64,000 bases of DNA from Cunninghamella blakesleeana (Eukaryota; Mucoromycota; Mucoromycetes; Mucorales; Cunninghamellaceae), in contig JAFCIZ010000005.1 of the NCBI GenBank assembly GCA_017871115.1, positions 3,837,501 to 3,901,500 on the forward strand. The letters are read 5' to 3'. Positions 36,153-47,694 of this stretch are shown in pieces. Position numbers and translations under genes: made by a program. A model generated the notes under the pieces. The model saw only the letters and a list, made by a program, of their open reading frames with translations, was not told where the DNA came from and searched no databases. Each line of letters starts with the position of its first letter. The stretch's first letter is position 1.

Positions 36153-39100
36153 TTATCGATTTAACCAAAGTCTATTTTTTGCACGCATTAACCGAAAAGC
36201 ACCAATAGGAACCCGTTCCCATCTGCTAAGATCTCTTGTGAACCGATCATCTACTGCTTCTTGTGATAATGAGCTATCTTCTGTTTTACTATCTAATTTT
36301 GATATATCCAAAAGTTCATCCATAGCTACTATATCATCATCATCTTCTTCCACCTCTTTCTTTTCGTCATCACCATTATCATCATCATCACCGTTGTTTT
36401 CCTCTATTGCTTTTCCTTTTCCATAACCCTTAAGATGGTTGATTACTTCTTTTTCGTCCTGTTCATCTTCTTCAATATCATCTATATTAATATCCTCTGA
36501 TTGATTATCATCTATTGATCCTGATCCACTTGCTTTAGATGATCGTCGTCGTTTATTATCAATTGATATTAACTAAATTAAATAATTAAAAAAAGTGATT
36601 ATTTAATATTTAATTATTCAAAATATAAGATATTTAATGAAAATGAAAAAAAAAAAAAAAAAAACTTACTGTAGAGGAAGGTCGTTTTTTATCCAAATCA
36701 TTATTTGTTGAAGAATTTGAAGTATCTGCTCCTGCTACTAATAAAGATAATCCGTCAGAACTAGGTTTTGGTAATAATTGACGAGATGTGCTTCCTTTTT
36801 TAATGAAAGTAGATGATGTATTTGCAGCAGAAGAAGAGGTAGAACTTGTTGATTTTTCATTGTGGCTCGCTGCAAGTGATATTTTAATTAACTCTAGTAA
36901 TTGTTCAGGAATTTTCATATCTGCAGGTAATAATGAAGCGAGATCATAAGTAGGCTGTTGGTTTTCCTTGATTGTTTTTGATGGCGTGTGTGGGGCATTT
37001 GATGATATTGTATCTTTCAAATGATCATTTTGTGGAGTTGATGAAGTAGTAGTTGCAGTAGGAATTGAAGTTTTAGTATCATCATTTCCTTGGCTGTTGT
37101 GTTCATCACATTTATTAGGTTGTATACTAATAACAGGGGAAGAAGTTAAATTGAAAGAAGACGATGATGATGTAGAAATTGGCATGATTGATTTTTCTGT
37201 TGTCATTTCTTTCGATAAAGGTGATTCAGAAATGATATTTTCTTTATGGGTGGATGATAAAGAAGTTGAAGTAGGTTGAAGTAAGGATAAGGAAAGAGTA
37301 TCTGATGTTAACATAGATGATAGTACATTAAAATTATCTGATGTCAATTCCATATCACGTTGTCCTTGAGCAGCCAATACGGCACTACTAGGTAAGGATG
37401 GCCTTCTTAAAAATTCTTCTGAACGATGTGTAATCGGACTTGTTGGTGCGGAATTTAAATACGCTGCTGCATTACTTCCAAGATCAAAGTTAGCTACATT
37501 AAGAAAAGGTAATACAGGATGATGATGTTGCTGAAAACGATGTGATGTTGCTGCTGTTGCTGCTGTTGCTGCTGTTGGAGTTATTGGTGTTGTTGGTGCT
37601 GTATGCGCAACTGCTGCTATTGTCGTCGGTATTGATATTGTTATTGGTGTCGAAGCTGATGTTGAAGTGGATGATATTATACTTTCTGATAATGAGTTAT
37701 CCCCATTAGCTAATGGTGCTAAAACCTGCAAGAAAGCTTCCGCAATACTATTAAATAATGTATTGGTTTCGCTGATATTAGATAACAATTCGTTATTTTT
37801 ATTGCCACCATTATCCGATTCAACATGCAAAGGACCAGTGTCACTATGAAAAGGTATTTCATTATAATCAAATTGCTCTTCTTCTTCTTCTTCTTCTTCT
37901 TCTTCTTCATCTGAAGAAGCCCATAATCCATTTGTACTAAAGTAATAAGAATGTGCTTCTTCTTCTTCTTCTTCCTCTTCATCTTCATCTTCTTCCATCT
38001 CGTCTTCTTCGTCATCTATATCTTCATCTATTGAATCATCGTCCATTGAATCTTCTTCTTCTTCTTCATCATCAGAAATACCAATAGATTCTTCTTCTGT
38101 ATTATAATAATGTACATTTTCAATTTCTTCATTATTCATATCGTCTTCATCACTTATACTATTAACTGATGATCCATCTTCCATCATTTCCTCAATAATA
38201 GCTCGTTCTTCCATCTGTTCAATATCATCGTCATCTTCTTCAACTTGCTGATCGTCAGAATCTATATGAATACTCGAAGTATAAGATCCAAGATGGCTTT
38301 CGGAATAAGGTGAGGCTGCGTTGATTTGCGATTCATCAACCGATGAAAGGTCACCGGAAGAGAGACCATCATCAGAAGAAAGAGGATCTATGATTAAGCT
38401 GATGCTATTATTATTAATAATGTTTTCGTCGTCGTCGTCGTCACCATCTATAAGAATATCCACATCTTCATCATCTTCCTCTTCGTTTTTGTTGTGAAGG
38501 TCGTGCTTGCTGCTATCTTCCTTTATATGAACTTTGGATTTTGGGCTACTCTTTTTATTTTTATTCTTTTTCTTTGGTTTTTTGGGAGTCGGTCTTTTTA
38601 TTCTTATTTTGGTTGAGATGTTTTGTTGGGTATCAGAAGTAGATTTTATTATTTCAGGTTGGGGTGGTTGCGAATCTATTTTTTTTTTTAATATATTAAT
38701 TTATAAATAAAATAGTAATAATAATAGTAATTAATTAGTTGATTAATTCAATATTATTTTTGTCGATATATAGTAATATCCATAAGAAAGATCGAAAAGC
38801 AAAAATAAAATAAAAAAATAAAATAAAAAATAAGCTTACCATATGATATAGTAGGTATTGATACTGGGGCCGAGGATTCCGTACCACAGGTACATTCAAA
38901 TTCACATATTGGGCAAATATCATCAAGCTCATCCTCTTCATCTTCATTTATTTGAGTATTGCTTAAAGTGATATTGATGATTGTTGATGAAGATTGTGAA
39001 GTCGGAGGAGTAGGAAGTGGGGGTGGCGGTGTTGATGATAATATGGATGAATTAATAGAATCTGATGATTTTATTATAATTGAATTATTATTGTTGTTTT

Positions 39101-39757
39101 TGTTATTGCCATCGATATTAATGTGATGATTGTTATTATTGTTGTTATTCATAGCTATAGCTGTATTATTATCGTTAGCTTTATTTGATGCTTTTTTTTT
39201 TGAAGATGATTTTTTAGTACTCCCTTTCTTTCCCCGATCTATTTAAAGTTAAGTCAAAGGTGATTTGAGTTTCAAAAAAAAAAGAAAAAAAAAATCAGTC
39301 TATCTTTCCCCCAATCAGACTACTTTATTTATTTTTTATTTTCATTTATTCATTCATGTTAAAATTATACCTTTTCCATTTGTTGTAATTTTGACATTGG
39401 TTTTTTTTTGTTTAGCTTGGCATGATTCACAATAATAATTTTTATCTACAGATTTAGGACTTATCCCAACGCATTCACCATGAAACCATTCTAAATATAT
39501 ATATAAATAAAAATTATATTTATTTAGATAATTTGTACTCAAAATTATCTACATTTGTAATATAATTTTTATTTCGTTTTTTATTTACCTTGACAAGTAT
39601 CACATGCTATCATAAATTCTTTACCATCATAGCCTTTTCGACAAATACAATATACTTTTTCATCATCTATTTGTTTTGTTTCTTTTTTAGTTTGTGTTGA
39701 TGTTGATGTCGTTGCTGCCTTTTTCGATTTTGAAGTTTTCTTTTTTTTTTCAGCCAT
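36153..39757 (-). CDS. Acidic PHD-finger protein with second Cys cluster
   Basis: Probably a chromatin or transcription factor. Exons: 39757-39589, 39490-39371, 39238-38840, 38675-36670, 36572-36153; 1037 aa. A lysine-rich start leads into a complete C4HC3 PHD finger (residues about 36-83): YCICRKGYDGKEFMIACDTC, EWFHGECVGI and NYYCESCQ, which resembles H3K4me-reading fingers of the Spp1/CFP1 type. Near residues 205-215 a second cluster reads DDICPICEFECTCG. Basic sequence rich in KKPKKKNKNKK follows, then long Asp/Glu runs and Ala/Thr repeats. The C-terminus is conserved-looking: DLSRWERVPIGAFRLMRAKN. The protein is not assigned to a named family; an Ifh1/Crf1-type coactivator is one guess. 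The PHD is split by an intron exactly before EWFHGE. Confidence 0.8.
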
Positions 39758-40552
39758 TAAAAAAGAAAACTTTTTTCCTTTTTAATATATTGTTATATTC
39801 TATGTGTATCTTTTTTTTTTTCGCTTCTTTCCTTGGTGTTGTTGGTATTACTTTGGGTTTTTTTTGAAAAAAATCTTCACCAAACGTATTTGTTATTGTT
39901 GTTTATTACTGTTTATTCTTGATTATTGTTGTTTGTACTTGTATCTTTAATATATGTAAATATATATACACATATATATATAGATATATAGATATTTGTA
40001 TATAGATATATATATATATACGTATATATATTCTTGGATCAAAGGTTGGATTTCGTTTTTAGATCAAAGTTATAATTATTTTAGATCGTAAGGTGTAAAA
40101 AAAAATAGATCTAAAATAAAGCTTATGTATATATGTGAGTTCAATTAAAAACAACACATATAAAGGATCAAAGTAACAACCAAAAGAATATATAGATAAT
40201 ATAAGTGTATAGTTTAAAATAAAATAATGTAATATAATTAAATTAACAAAAGAAATGTAAATCTATTATAATAAAGGAAATATATACTATAATTATTATT
40301 TTTATGATTTCAATAATAAAATAGAACAAAGTAAAAAGAAAAACAGGATAAAACGAAAAAATAAAAAGGTATAAAACGAAGAGAGAGAAGAGAAAAAAAA
40401 AAAAGATAACTATGACATACATTTTTTTTAAAAAAAATAATAATAGTCGGAGACCATTTTTAAATTTTCTATTTTAAAAAAATTGATTTTTTTTTTTCAA
40501 CACATTTACATTTTCATCACTGCTTATTTTTTTATTTTTATTGTTCGTTTTT
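39758..40552. other. Divergent promoter region
   Basis: AT-rich region between the PHD gene and the 100-aa orphan; (AT)n stretches near 39955-40030. The related words GGATCAAAGGTTGGAT, TAGATCAAAGTTATA and TAGATCGTAAGG recur near 40036-40092. No gene seen. Confidence 0.5.
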
Positions 40553-40941
40553 ATGGATAGAGAATTAAGTGAAGAAGAATTAAAACGTATATATCAAATT
40601 CGAGATCAATATATTCAAGGCGAATCACCTATTATATTATCTTCTTTATTCAAAGGCGCTTTTAAAACAACGCCATGGAAAGATAATGTAAACGTCTTAC
40701 CATTATCTTTATTATAACAAGTAAAAAACAATAATATGGATTTTAACACTTTTTATTATATTATACTATATAGTTTGACACAAACGATACTTATGAAAAA
40801 GATCAACTTGATGAAAGCACTATAGGTACTATTGATTTAGAAAAAACGCTGCCTTATGATTTATATGAAGAAGATAAACAACCCAGCACGGAAGAAAATA
40901 CCACCGATTCAACACCTCCAAAGTGTATAAAAAATGAATAA
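40553..40941 (+). CDS. Small acidic orphan protein, 100 aa
   Basis: Not recognised. Exons: 40553-40687 and 40774-40941, joined in phase 0 (GTAAAC donor, TATATAG acceptor). It starts MDRELSEEELKRIYQIRDQY, likely helical, followed by SPIILSSLFKGAFKTTPWKD and an acidic C-terminal half (FDTNDTYEKDQLDESTIGTI, DLYEEDKQPS). No membrane segment, signal peptide or metal site. Codon use and the clean intron make it look like a true gene rather than chance. It could have a further exon if CCAAAGTGTATAA is a donor. It is followed at 460 nt by the lipase gene on the same strand. Confidence 0.6.
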
Positions 40942-41334
40942 AAAAGCTATTTTTTATCAAAACAAATAAACAAACAAACAAACGATAATGATAATAATAA
41001 TAAAGAAAGATAATAATAATAGCAGCATCAAGACTATTTTAATCATAATTAATTATTATTTTTGGATTCCTACCTATTTTTTAAACCAAGTAATGATTCA
41101 TATACAGAAAAAAATCTTTTTTTTTTGTCTCACTCGTCTAAACTAGGATATATCGGCATTATAATATACAATCCAAGTATTATTAACAATTTAAACAATC
41201 TAAGTAAGCCATATATAAGCTAAAGAAATTTAAAAAAAAGACTAATGTTTCATCATGTGATAATCTATTTATACTAAACAAAAAATATTTTGTTTATCTT
41301 TTCTTTTTCTTTTCTTTTCTTCTTTTTCTCTTTT

Positions 41335-41366
<32 letters not shown>

Positions 41367-41401
41367 CGCTATTGTCAGTATCATTCACTTGATCTAGTAT
41401 T
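40942..41401. other. Tandem gap before the lipase gene
   Basis: AT-rich; C/T tract (41300-41335) and (ATT)n near 41341-41367 just upstream of the lipase start. Confidence 0.5.
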
Positions 41402-42271
41402 ATGATAGAAACTTTAAATAAACCAGTGGATGATTATATAACAAACCAAGAAGACAATAAACCAGCAAATGATTATATAACAAACCAAGACAATAAATCA
41501 ATAGAATGTCAAGTGCAAGTAGACGATACTATCATTTCTACTTCACCCTCTTCTTTTACCTTCTCCTCTTATGACACAACGAAATCGAAAATATATGACT
41601 GCATTATGGAAGTTACTTCACTATGTCTTACAGTGCCTCTCTTATCATTTTTTACAGTCAATGCATTATTTTATACTTTTAAAAAACGATGGCAACAAAG
41701 GGATCGTTTTATGAATCGACCTCGCTCTTCTACTTCTACTTCTACTTCTACTTCTACTTCTATTAATAATGATGATCTAATGAATGAATATATTACCAGA
41801 GATGAAACTTATTATGCAAAACGTTGGGGTTATGATTGTCAACAATACGAAATAACAACAAAAGATGGTTATGTCTTAAAAATGTATCGATTTTCTTCAT
41901 CAAAAATCAATAGCGGTAATTTAAAAGATGTTTATATATGGTTAATCTAAACTCTTATTTATTTATTTTTATTTATTTTATCTAGAAAATAAAAAACCTG
42001 TTTTAATAGGCCATGGATTATTTCAATGTTCGGGTGCCTTTGTATTAAATGAAAAAAAATCATTGGCTTTTGCTCTCGTGGATGAGGGATATGATGTTTG
42101 GACTGGGAATAATCGCGCGGTCGGAAGTTTGGGCCATACTCATCTTTCTTCAAATGAAACTAAATATTGGGAATGGGGTTTAAAAGAATTAGGCTTATAT
42201 GATTTACCTACTATGTTGGATCATATTCGCTCTACAACTGGTTATAATACGGTACTCAAATAAAATAAATA

Positions 42272-42303
<32 letters not shown>

Positions 42304-43296
42304 TATTGTTACTATTTAGATAAATTATTAATTGAACAATCATCATTTTTCATTTCTTCTTCTCTTATTAATATATATATGTAATATAGGTTGCTTATAT
42401 TGGTCACTCACAAGGGAATGCTCAAGGTTTTGTAGCACTTAATTTACAACCTGAATTGGCAAATAAATTGAGTTGCTTTATTGCTCTTGCTCCAGCTGTA
42501 ATATCTGGTCCTTTGGTAACTACTTTCCCATTACGTTCTTTGATTCAATTGGATGATCGATCTTTTCGTATTATATTTGGTAATAACATATATAATAATA
42601 TTAATTAATAATAACTAAAAAAAATGCTAATTACCATGTAAAAACAATCGATTTTTCTCTTCCCTTTTTATTCCATTTATAGGTTCTAAATCATTTTTAG
42701 GCATGATGACACAAGTCCAAAATTATCTACCACCCAAAATGATGAGCCACCTAGCTTATAGTATGTTTGCATACTTATTTGAGTGGTGGGATGAAAATTG
42801 GATTAAAAGAAGAAAAGTTAAATACTTTCAGTTTACACCAAGAACTGTTAGTAGTCAATTATTATTAGATTGGATAGAAGGATGGGGGCAACGAGGTATA
42901 TGTAAATATGTCGATATGGAGTGTCATGCATCAGCATCATCAATATCAGCAACAACAACATCAGCCTATATTAGAAAAACGCCTTTGACTATTATTTATG
43001 GTACAAATGATTATTTAGTAGACGGAGCAGCTTTTGTGCGATCTTTTACACGATATGAACAACATGGTATCATTATAAATGAAGAAGAAGATAATGATAT
43101 TAATGAAACAACACCAATACATAACACGACAGTAGCAGCAACAAATCGATACCAATTTGCTTTTCCAACTTTAGAATTAATACATGTAGAAAGAATAGAA
43201 GGTTATGAACACATGGATACAATATGGGCTGCCGATAATCACATTACAACTTATCCTATTATATTTAAAGCATTAGACAGTGGACTATGGGCGTAA
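41402..43296 (+). CDS. Membrane-anchored acid lipase / steryl ester hydrolase
   Basis: Alpha/beta hydrolase of the lysosomal-acid-lipase/Tgl1-Yeh family, which splits steryl esters and acylglycerols. Exons: 41402-41915, 41986-42251, 42390-42579, 42683-43296; 527 aa. Residues 1-75 are acidic with an internal repeat (DDYITNQEDNK / NDYITNQDNK). A membrane helix LCLTVPLLSFFTVNALFY follows, then a Ser/Thr run and the family N-motif YTTKDGYVLK-like YEITTKDGYVLKMYR. HG motif LIGHGLFQCSGAF; DVWTGNNRAVG; nucleophile Ser267 in YIGHSQGNAQ (GHSQG is diagnostic). Probable acid Asp in YGTNDYLVD (about 433) and His in EGYEHMDTIWA (about 499). All catalytic residues are present. Yeast relatives sit on lipid droplets or the plasma membrane. 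Confidence 0.88.
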
Positions 43297-43685
43297 TAAT
43301 AGAAAAAGAAAAGCTGCATAATTTATTTAAGCTTTTTTTTTCAAAAATAAAAGTAAATAAATTGTAAAATCTAATTAAATTGATAATGAAAATAAAAACT
43401 ATATATAATTTCCTTTATTATATTCCATTATTTACATTAAAAAAAGAATATATATAATAAAGAAAGAAAAGAGAAAGTATAAAGAATATATAAGTATAAA
43501 TATAAATATAAATATATATAAAAAAGATAAAAAAAAAAATAAAGAAAGTAAGAGGGTAAAATAAAAAAAAAAATAGAAGAAAGTATATTTTGAATATATA
43601 TATATATATAAAAAGAGGGATAAGTAGATAAAAAAAAAAATAAAGAAAAAATGATTATTTTTTTAAAATAAATCCGTTATATTAT
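43297..43685. other. Convergent gap, lipase / HTD2
   Basis: A-rich simple sequence with (AT)n; nothing else seen. Confidence 0.5.
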
Positions 43686-45312
43686 TTACATTGAAAAACT
43701 GACATTGGCAACACCATGAACAGCGAGTTGACCTTTATCATTTAAAATCCATAAATCATAGGTACCAGGAGAATCGGCTCTTTGTTTACCAGCGACTTCG
43801 AGGGGTTGACGAACTACTAAAGGACTTAAACATCGATATTCCAAAGATTCAATATGCCTGTTTGTATCAATTTTTCTCATGTGACGGTTCAAAGTACTTG
43901 CTAACCATGTAAAGGAAAGAGGACCATGTACAAGACAATCTAATAAAGTAATAATAATAATAATATATAAATAAAAAATTATATCATTATCATTCTCCAT
44001 GCTTTTTATTTCTGCCTTCTTTTCTTTTTCTTTTTTAATCAATTCTATTAAATTTTACGTTTGTTTTATTTTATTTTAATTTACGTACCTTTTTGATGTT
44101 CTACTTCTTGAGCAAAAGATTGATCATAATGAATTAAATGCGAGTTAAAAGTAAGTGCGGAAAACCGGAATAATAAAACAGGCGAAGGTGTCCATGTAAA
44201 ACTAAAGTCAGGATTCTTGATAATATCTGATTATTATGGATAAAATAAAATAAAATAAAAATCAATATTTATATATAATTATATTTTCGCACACACAATC
44301 ATAAATAAAAATAATAATAAAAATAAAAAAATTCAAACACGTTTACAGATAAAACATATACAAATATATACACTCATCTTTTTTTTATCCCTTTCATTTT
44401 TAATTTTTTTTTTTTTTTTTTGCCCCTCATTATATATGAATATATATATAACAACATTTATATAATAATTTATATAATGTATATATAAATAGAAACGTAA
44501 CCATCTCACCTCTCTCTTTCACTATTTATTTTATTTTCCCTAACTATTATTTTTTATATTTATTTTTTACCTTGGGATAACACATCCTTTTCATTCTTAA
44601 CTTCGTTCATACGTTGTTGTTGTTCTTGACCTTCTTCTTGATCTTTCACAAAAACCCAGCATCTTGATTCCGATACCGACCAGCCATCATCATTACTAAT
44701 AGTTTTATCGACCCAAGTAAACAAAGCATCACCACGTTTTCCTCCGGGACGATAATTTACTTTACGTAATTGAGAATGCATACTTACTTTTTGACCCACT
44801 CTTAAACGATTATTTGGATGCCAACGGACTTGGCCCCCAGCCCATAAGCGATGATCAAAAGGAGAAGGAGGTTTCCAATCTTGTTCATAGCCATCTTTAG
44901 ATAAAGATGATTCGGGACATCTTGGTGGAAAATAAGCTAAATGCCATCCAGGTGGTAATTCCGTTCCAATAGATGGTAAATGGTCATGACGATAAATAGG
45001 ATCATCTAGAGTATTTCCCATAAGATTAAATAAGGAAGCCTCAATGGTATCATGTTCAACGGTTCTCTTTTTTTTTATTTCTTTTTCCCATTCTTGAATA
45101 TACAATGGTGTGGTAGTTGGATCCAGAGTACTATTATTTTTGTTATTTTTATCATCGAGTTGGCTATTAAGATGATCTTGTTCTTCTTTTTGAGGGATCA
45201 CTGAGAATGAGCGATAACGTGTACCTAAAAGCGTCACTAGCCCTTTGTGTTGGTATGTTATTGTTTGTTTAATATTACTTATAGAACGTGTTTTTAATGT
45301 TGAGAATATCAT
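43686..45312 (-). CDS. HTD2: Mitochondrial 3-hydroxyacyl-thioester dehydratase (Htd2-type)
   Basis: Hot-dog-fold dehydratase; the yeast enzyme removes water from 3-hydroxyacyl-ACP in mitochondrial fatty-acid synthesis. Exons: 45312-44571, 44226-44089, 43939-43686; 377 aa. The first 40 residues are basic and Ser/Thr-rich (LKTRSISNIKQTITYQHKG), a likely mitochondrial leader. The N-terminal half has LPPGWHLAYFPP, DHRLWAGGQVRWH and LRVGQKVSMHSQL. The C-terminal half holds the catalytic hydratase segment FNSHLIHYDQSFAQE and VHGPLSFTWLASTL, all typical of the HTD2/mesaconyl-CoA hydratase group. Bacterial relatives act on C4 dicarboxyl-CoAs, so substrate is inferred from the fungal context and the presence of MCT1 nearby. 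Exon 1 ends with an acidic Gln-rich insert. Confidence 0.88.
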
Positions 45313-46645
45313 TATTATTTTTTATTACTAATTAAAAAAAAAGAATGAAAGAAAAGAAAGGAAAAGGAAAAAAAAAAGAAAAAAGAAATTTAAATCTTTT
45401 TTAGAAAGATAACAGTGATAAAACAGATAAATATGAAGGAGATAAAAAAAAATGAAAAAATTCCCAGGCTAAAATTGTTTTTTTGAAAAAAAGTTTTTAA
45501 GTTTACAACAATAATGTTTATTATTATAGATTTTCAAATGTTTCTTCTGCATTGTATATGTAATATTCTTCTTCGTTACAAAAAAGGAAATTAAAGCCAT
45601 GTATGACCATAGACAAAAAAATTTTTTATTTTCACTCTTTTATTTAATTCCCTTTATTATATCTTTATTAAATTATTATAATAGTGACAGAAAACATTAT
45701 TGTTATATTATATTATACAAAGAGAGTGATTAATAATAAAAAATTGCATAGTAGTTCTCAAATAGAAAAATAAAAAGGTACGGAATAAAAAATCATGCTG
45801 GTGTTTAAAATTTTAAAATAATATATATACAATAAAAAAAAAAAAGGCTAGCTGTATAAATCATTATATGTATTGGCCGGTGAATTTGGTTTAATAGTTG
45901 CATGAGTAATTGATTCTACTTAAAGCCGTCCATTATTAATAAAAATGAAGCAATTGTTGAGTTTCTTTTTAAATAGGACACCGAAATTGTCGGTCTCTAT
46001 TTAACATGCTCTGCCAAACTGTAAAAGCAACTACCATCTTCATCTTGGTTTTTATTTTTTAAAAAGTTAATAGATAAATAAAAGGAATGCCTGTCAATAA
46101 ACCAAAAATATAAGTATATTATGCAAGTAAAATGGTATTGTTTTTATAATATCGTATTACCTTTTTAATTGAAAATATAATTGATATAAAGCACTGTTTA
46201 CACATACAGCAACTATGGCCCTAAACATATACATACTTATATAATAATATATGGATGAAGTTATAACATAGTATTTTAATTTTCCTATGTTTCTCTTTCG
46301 TCTTTTAAAACAAACATGCTATGAGCTCCACCTATATATCATTGTTTAAACTACTACAGTTTTAAATAAATACTTTTTTATAACAATTTCTAAAAATAGG
46401 TCGACATTAAATATACTTAAAAAATAGAGATATAAAAACGAACTGATAAGTTTACATCGTTGACTTGGATAATAATAAATAATATAGAAAATGAAAAATG
46501 AAAAGAAGCATAATCTGGCTTTATACTTAAACGCAACTCCGATAACGGGTGGTGGCTTTTTTAGTAGCACCAGGGCGACAAAAAACTATTTTTTTTCTTT
46601 CTTTCTCCTTCTTTTTTTTTAAAAAAAAATATATTTACATAAACC
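45313..46645. other. Divergent region HTD2 / bL21m
   Basis: 1.3 kb. Between about 45880 and 46050 the sequence is less AT-rich and contains a small hairpin (CCGA 45981-45984 / TCGG 45990-45993). Near 46545-46580 there is GGGTGGTGGC and, downstream, GCACCAGGGCG. No gene or known RNA recognised. Confidence 0.5.
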
Positions 46646-47382
46646 ATGTTTTTTTCAGCTTTACGAAATGTGGGTTTAAATACTACAAATACACTTAAAG
46701 GTATTTTTACATTTATTATATTCTAATATGTATATATAAATATTTATTATAAAACATATATATATATATATATATATATATACGCATATACTAATTCATT
46801 TTATTATCGCTTGTATTATTTTTATTATTTTATTTCAAATTAGCTACATTTTCAGTAACAAGTATGTGTTTTAATATAAATATTTATTAAGAAAAAAAAA
46901 AAAGGAAAATGAAAAAGGTCATACAAAGTGGATTAATAGATATATTTATAGATAGTATTGTACGTAGAGGATTGACAACAGCAACAACAGCAACCACCTT
47001 GGATTCAACCACGGCTACTTATATTAATAAATTACGGGATCAATTAAGATATTATGCAGTAGCAGAAATAGCAGGACGACCCTTTTTAATTACTAAGAAC
47101 GATAAAGTGATAGTAAATAGACTTAAAGATGTTCAAGTAGGCGATGTATTAAAATTGGATAAAGTTAGAGAAATAGGAAGTAAAGATTATTCTTTAATGG
47201 GAACACCTTATGTACAAGAAAATATATATGATATTCAAGCTACCGTCATCGAACACACTAAAAGTAAATTAATTAGAATTGTTAAAAAAAAGAGAAGAAA
47301 GAATTATAAGCGTACCATTGAACATAAACAAACTCATACCGTATTACGTATTTCAAAAGTTGATGTAAATCCTGTTTTATAA
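46646..47382 (+). CDS. MRPL49: Mitochondrial ribosomal protein bL21m
   Basis: Large-subunit protein of the mitoribosome. Exons: 46646-46700, 46844-46861 (18 nt), 46952-47382; 167 aa. The leader MFFSALRNVGLNTTNTLKAT is a typical mitochondrial presequence. The L21 fold follows: YYAVAEIAGRPFLITKND, VGDVLKLDKVREIG, GTPYVQENIYDIQATVIEH and the RNA-binding KKKRRKNYKRTIEHKQTHT, the clearest L21 signature. The second exon is very short; skipping it keeps the frame, so the leader composition could vary. The acceptor of exon 3 is one of several nearby AG sites, and ATATTTATAG is chosen because it keeps frame. Confidence 0.88.
46844..46861 (+). other. Candidate 18-nt microexon in the bL21m leader
   Basis: CTACATTTTCAGTAACAA between CAAATTAG and GTATGT. 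It adds six residues to the presequence and preserves phase 1 on both sides. Without it the intron would be 251 nt, long for this window. Confidence 0.5.
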
Positions 47383-47694
47383 ATAAATCTTATTTTATAT
47401 TATATATATACACACATACATGCATTTCTTTGATTTTTTCTTTTTTGTTTTTATATACATGTAGTATAGATGATTATATTTTATTTTTATTATATATCTA
47501 TTAATAAAAAGTTTAATTCTGTTATCAAATCTCAAATCCTCTGCGCCGAAAAACTTCCACTTTTTTCATCATCGGATATTTAAATTTTCCATTTTTTTAT
47601 TAAAGTTCAAAAATTTTATCTTCATTTTTTTCCACTCTCTTTCTTTTTCTCCTACATTTTTTTAAAAAATATTAAAGAGAAAGAATAATAAACT
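47383..47694. other. Tandem gap, bL21m to DPL1
   Basis: AT-rich 3' flank followed by a pyrimidine-rich tract (47590-47660) before the DPL1 start. CTCTGCGCCG near 47538 is a small GC-richer patch. No gene seen. Confidence 0.5.

Noticed and set aside
37719..38015. Lys-rich minus-strand frame within the PHD gene
   Set aside because: Shifted reading of the acidic GAA/GAT repeats of the true frame.
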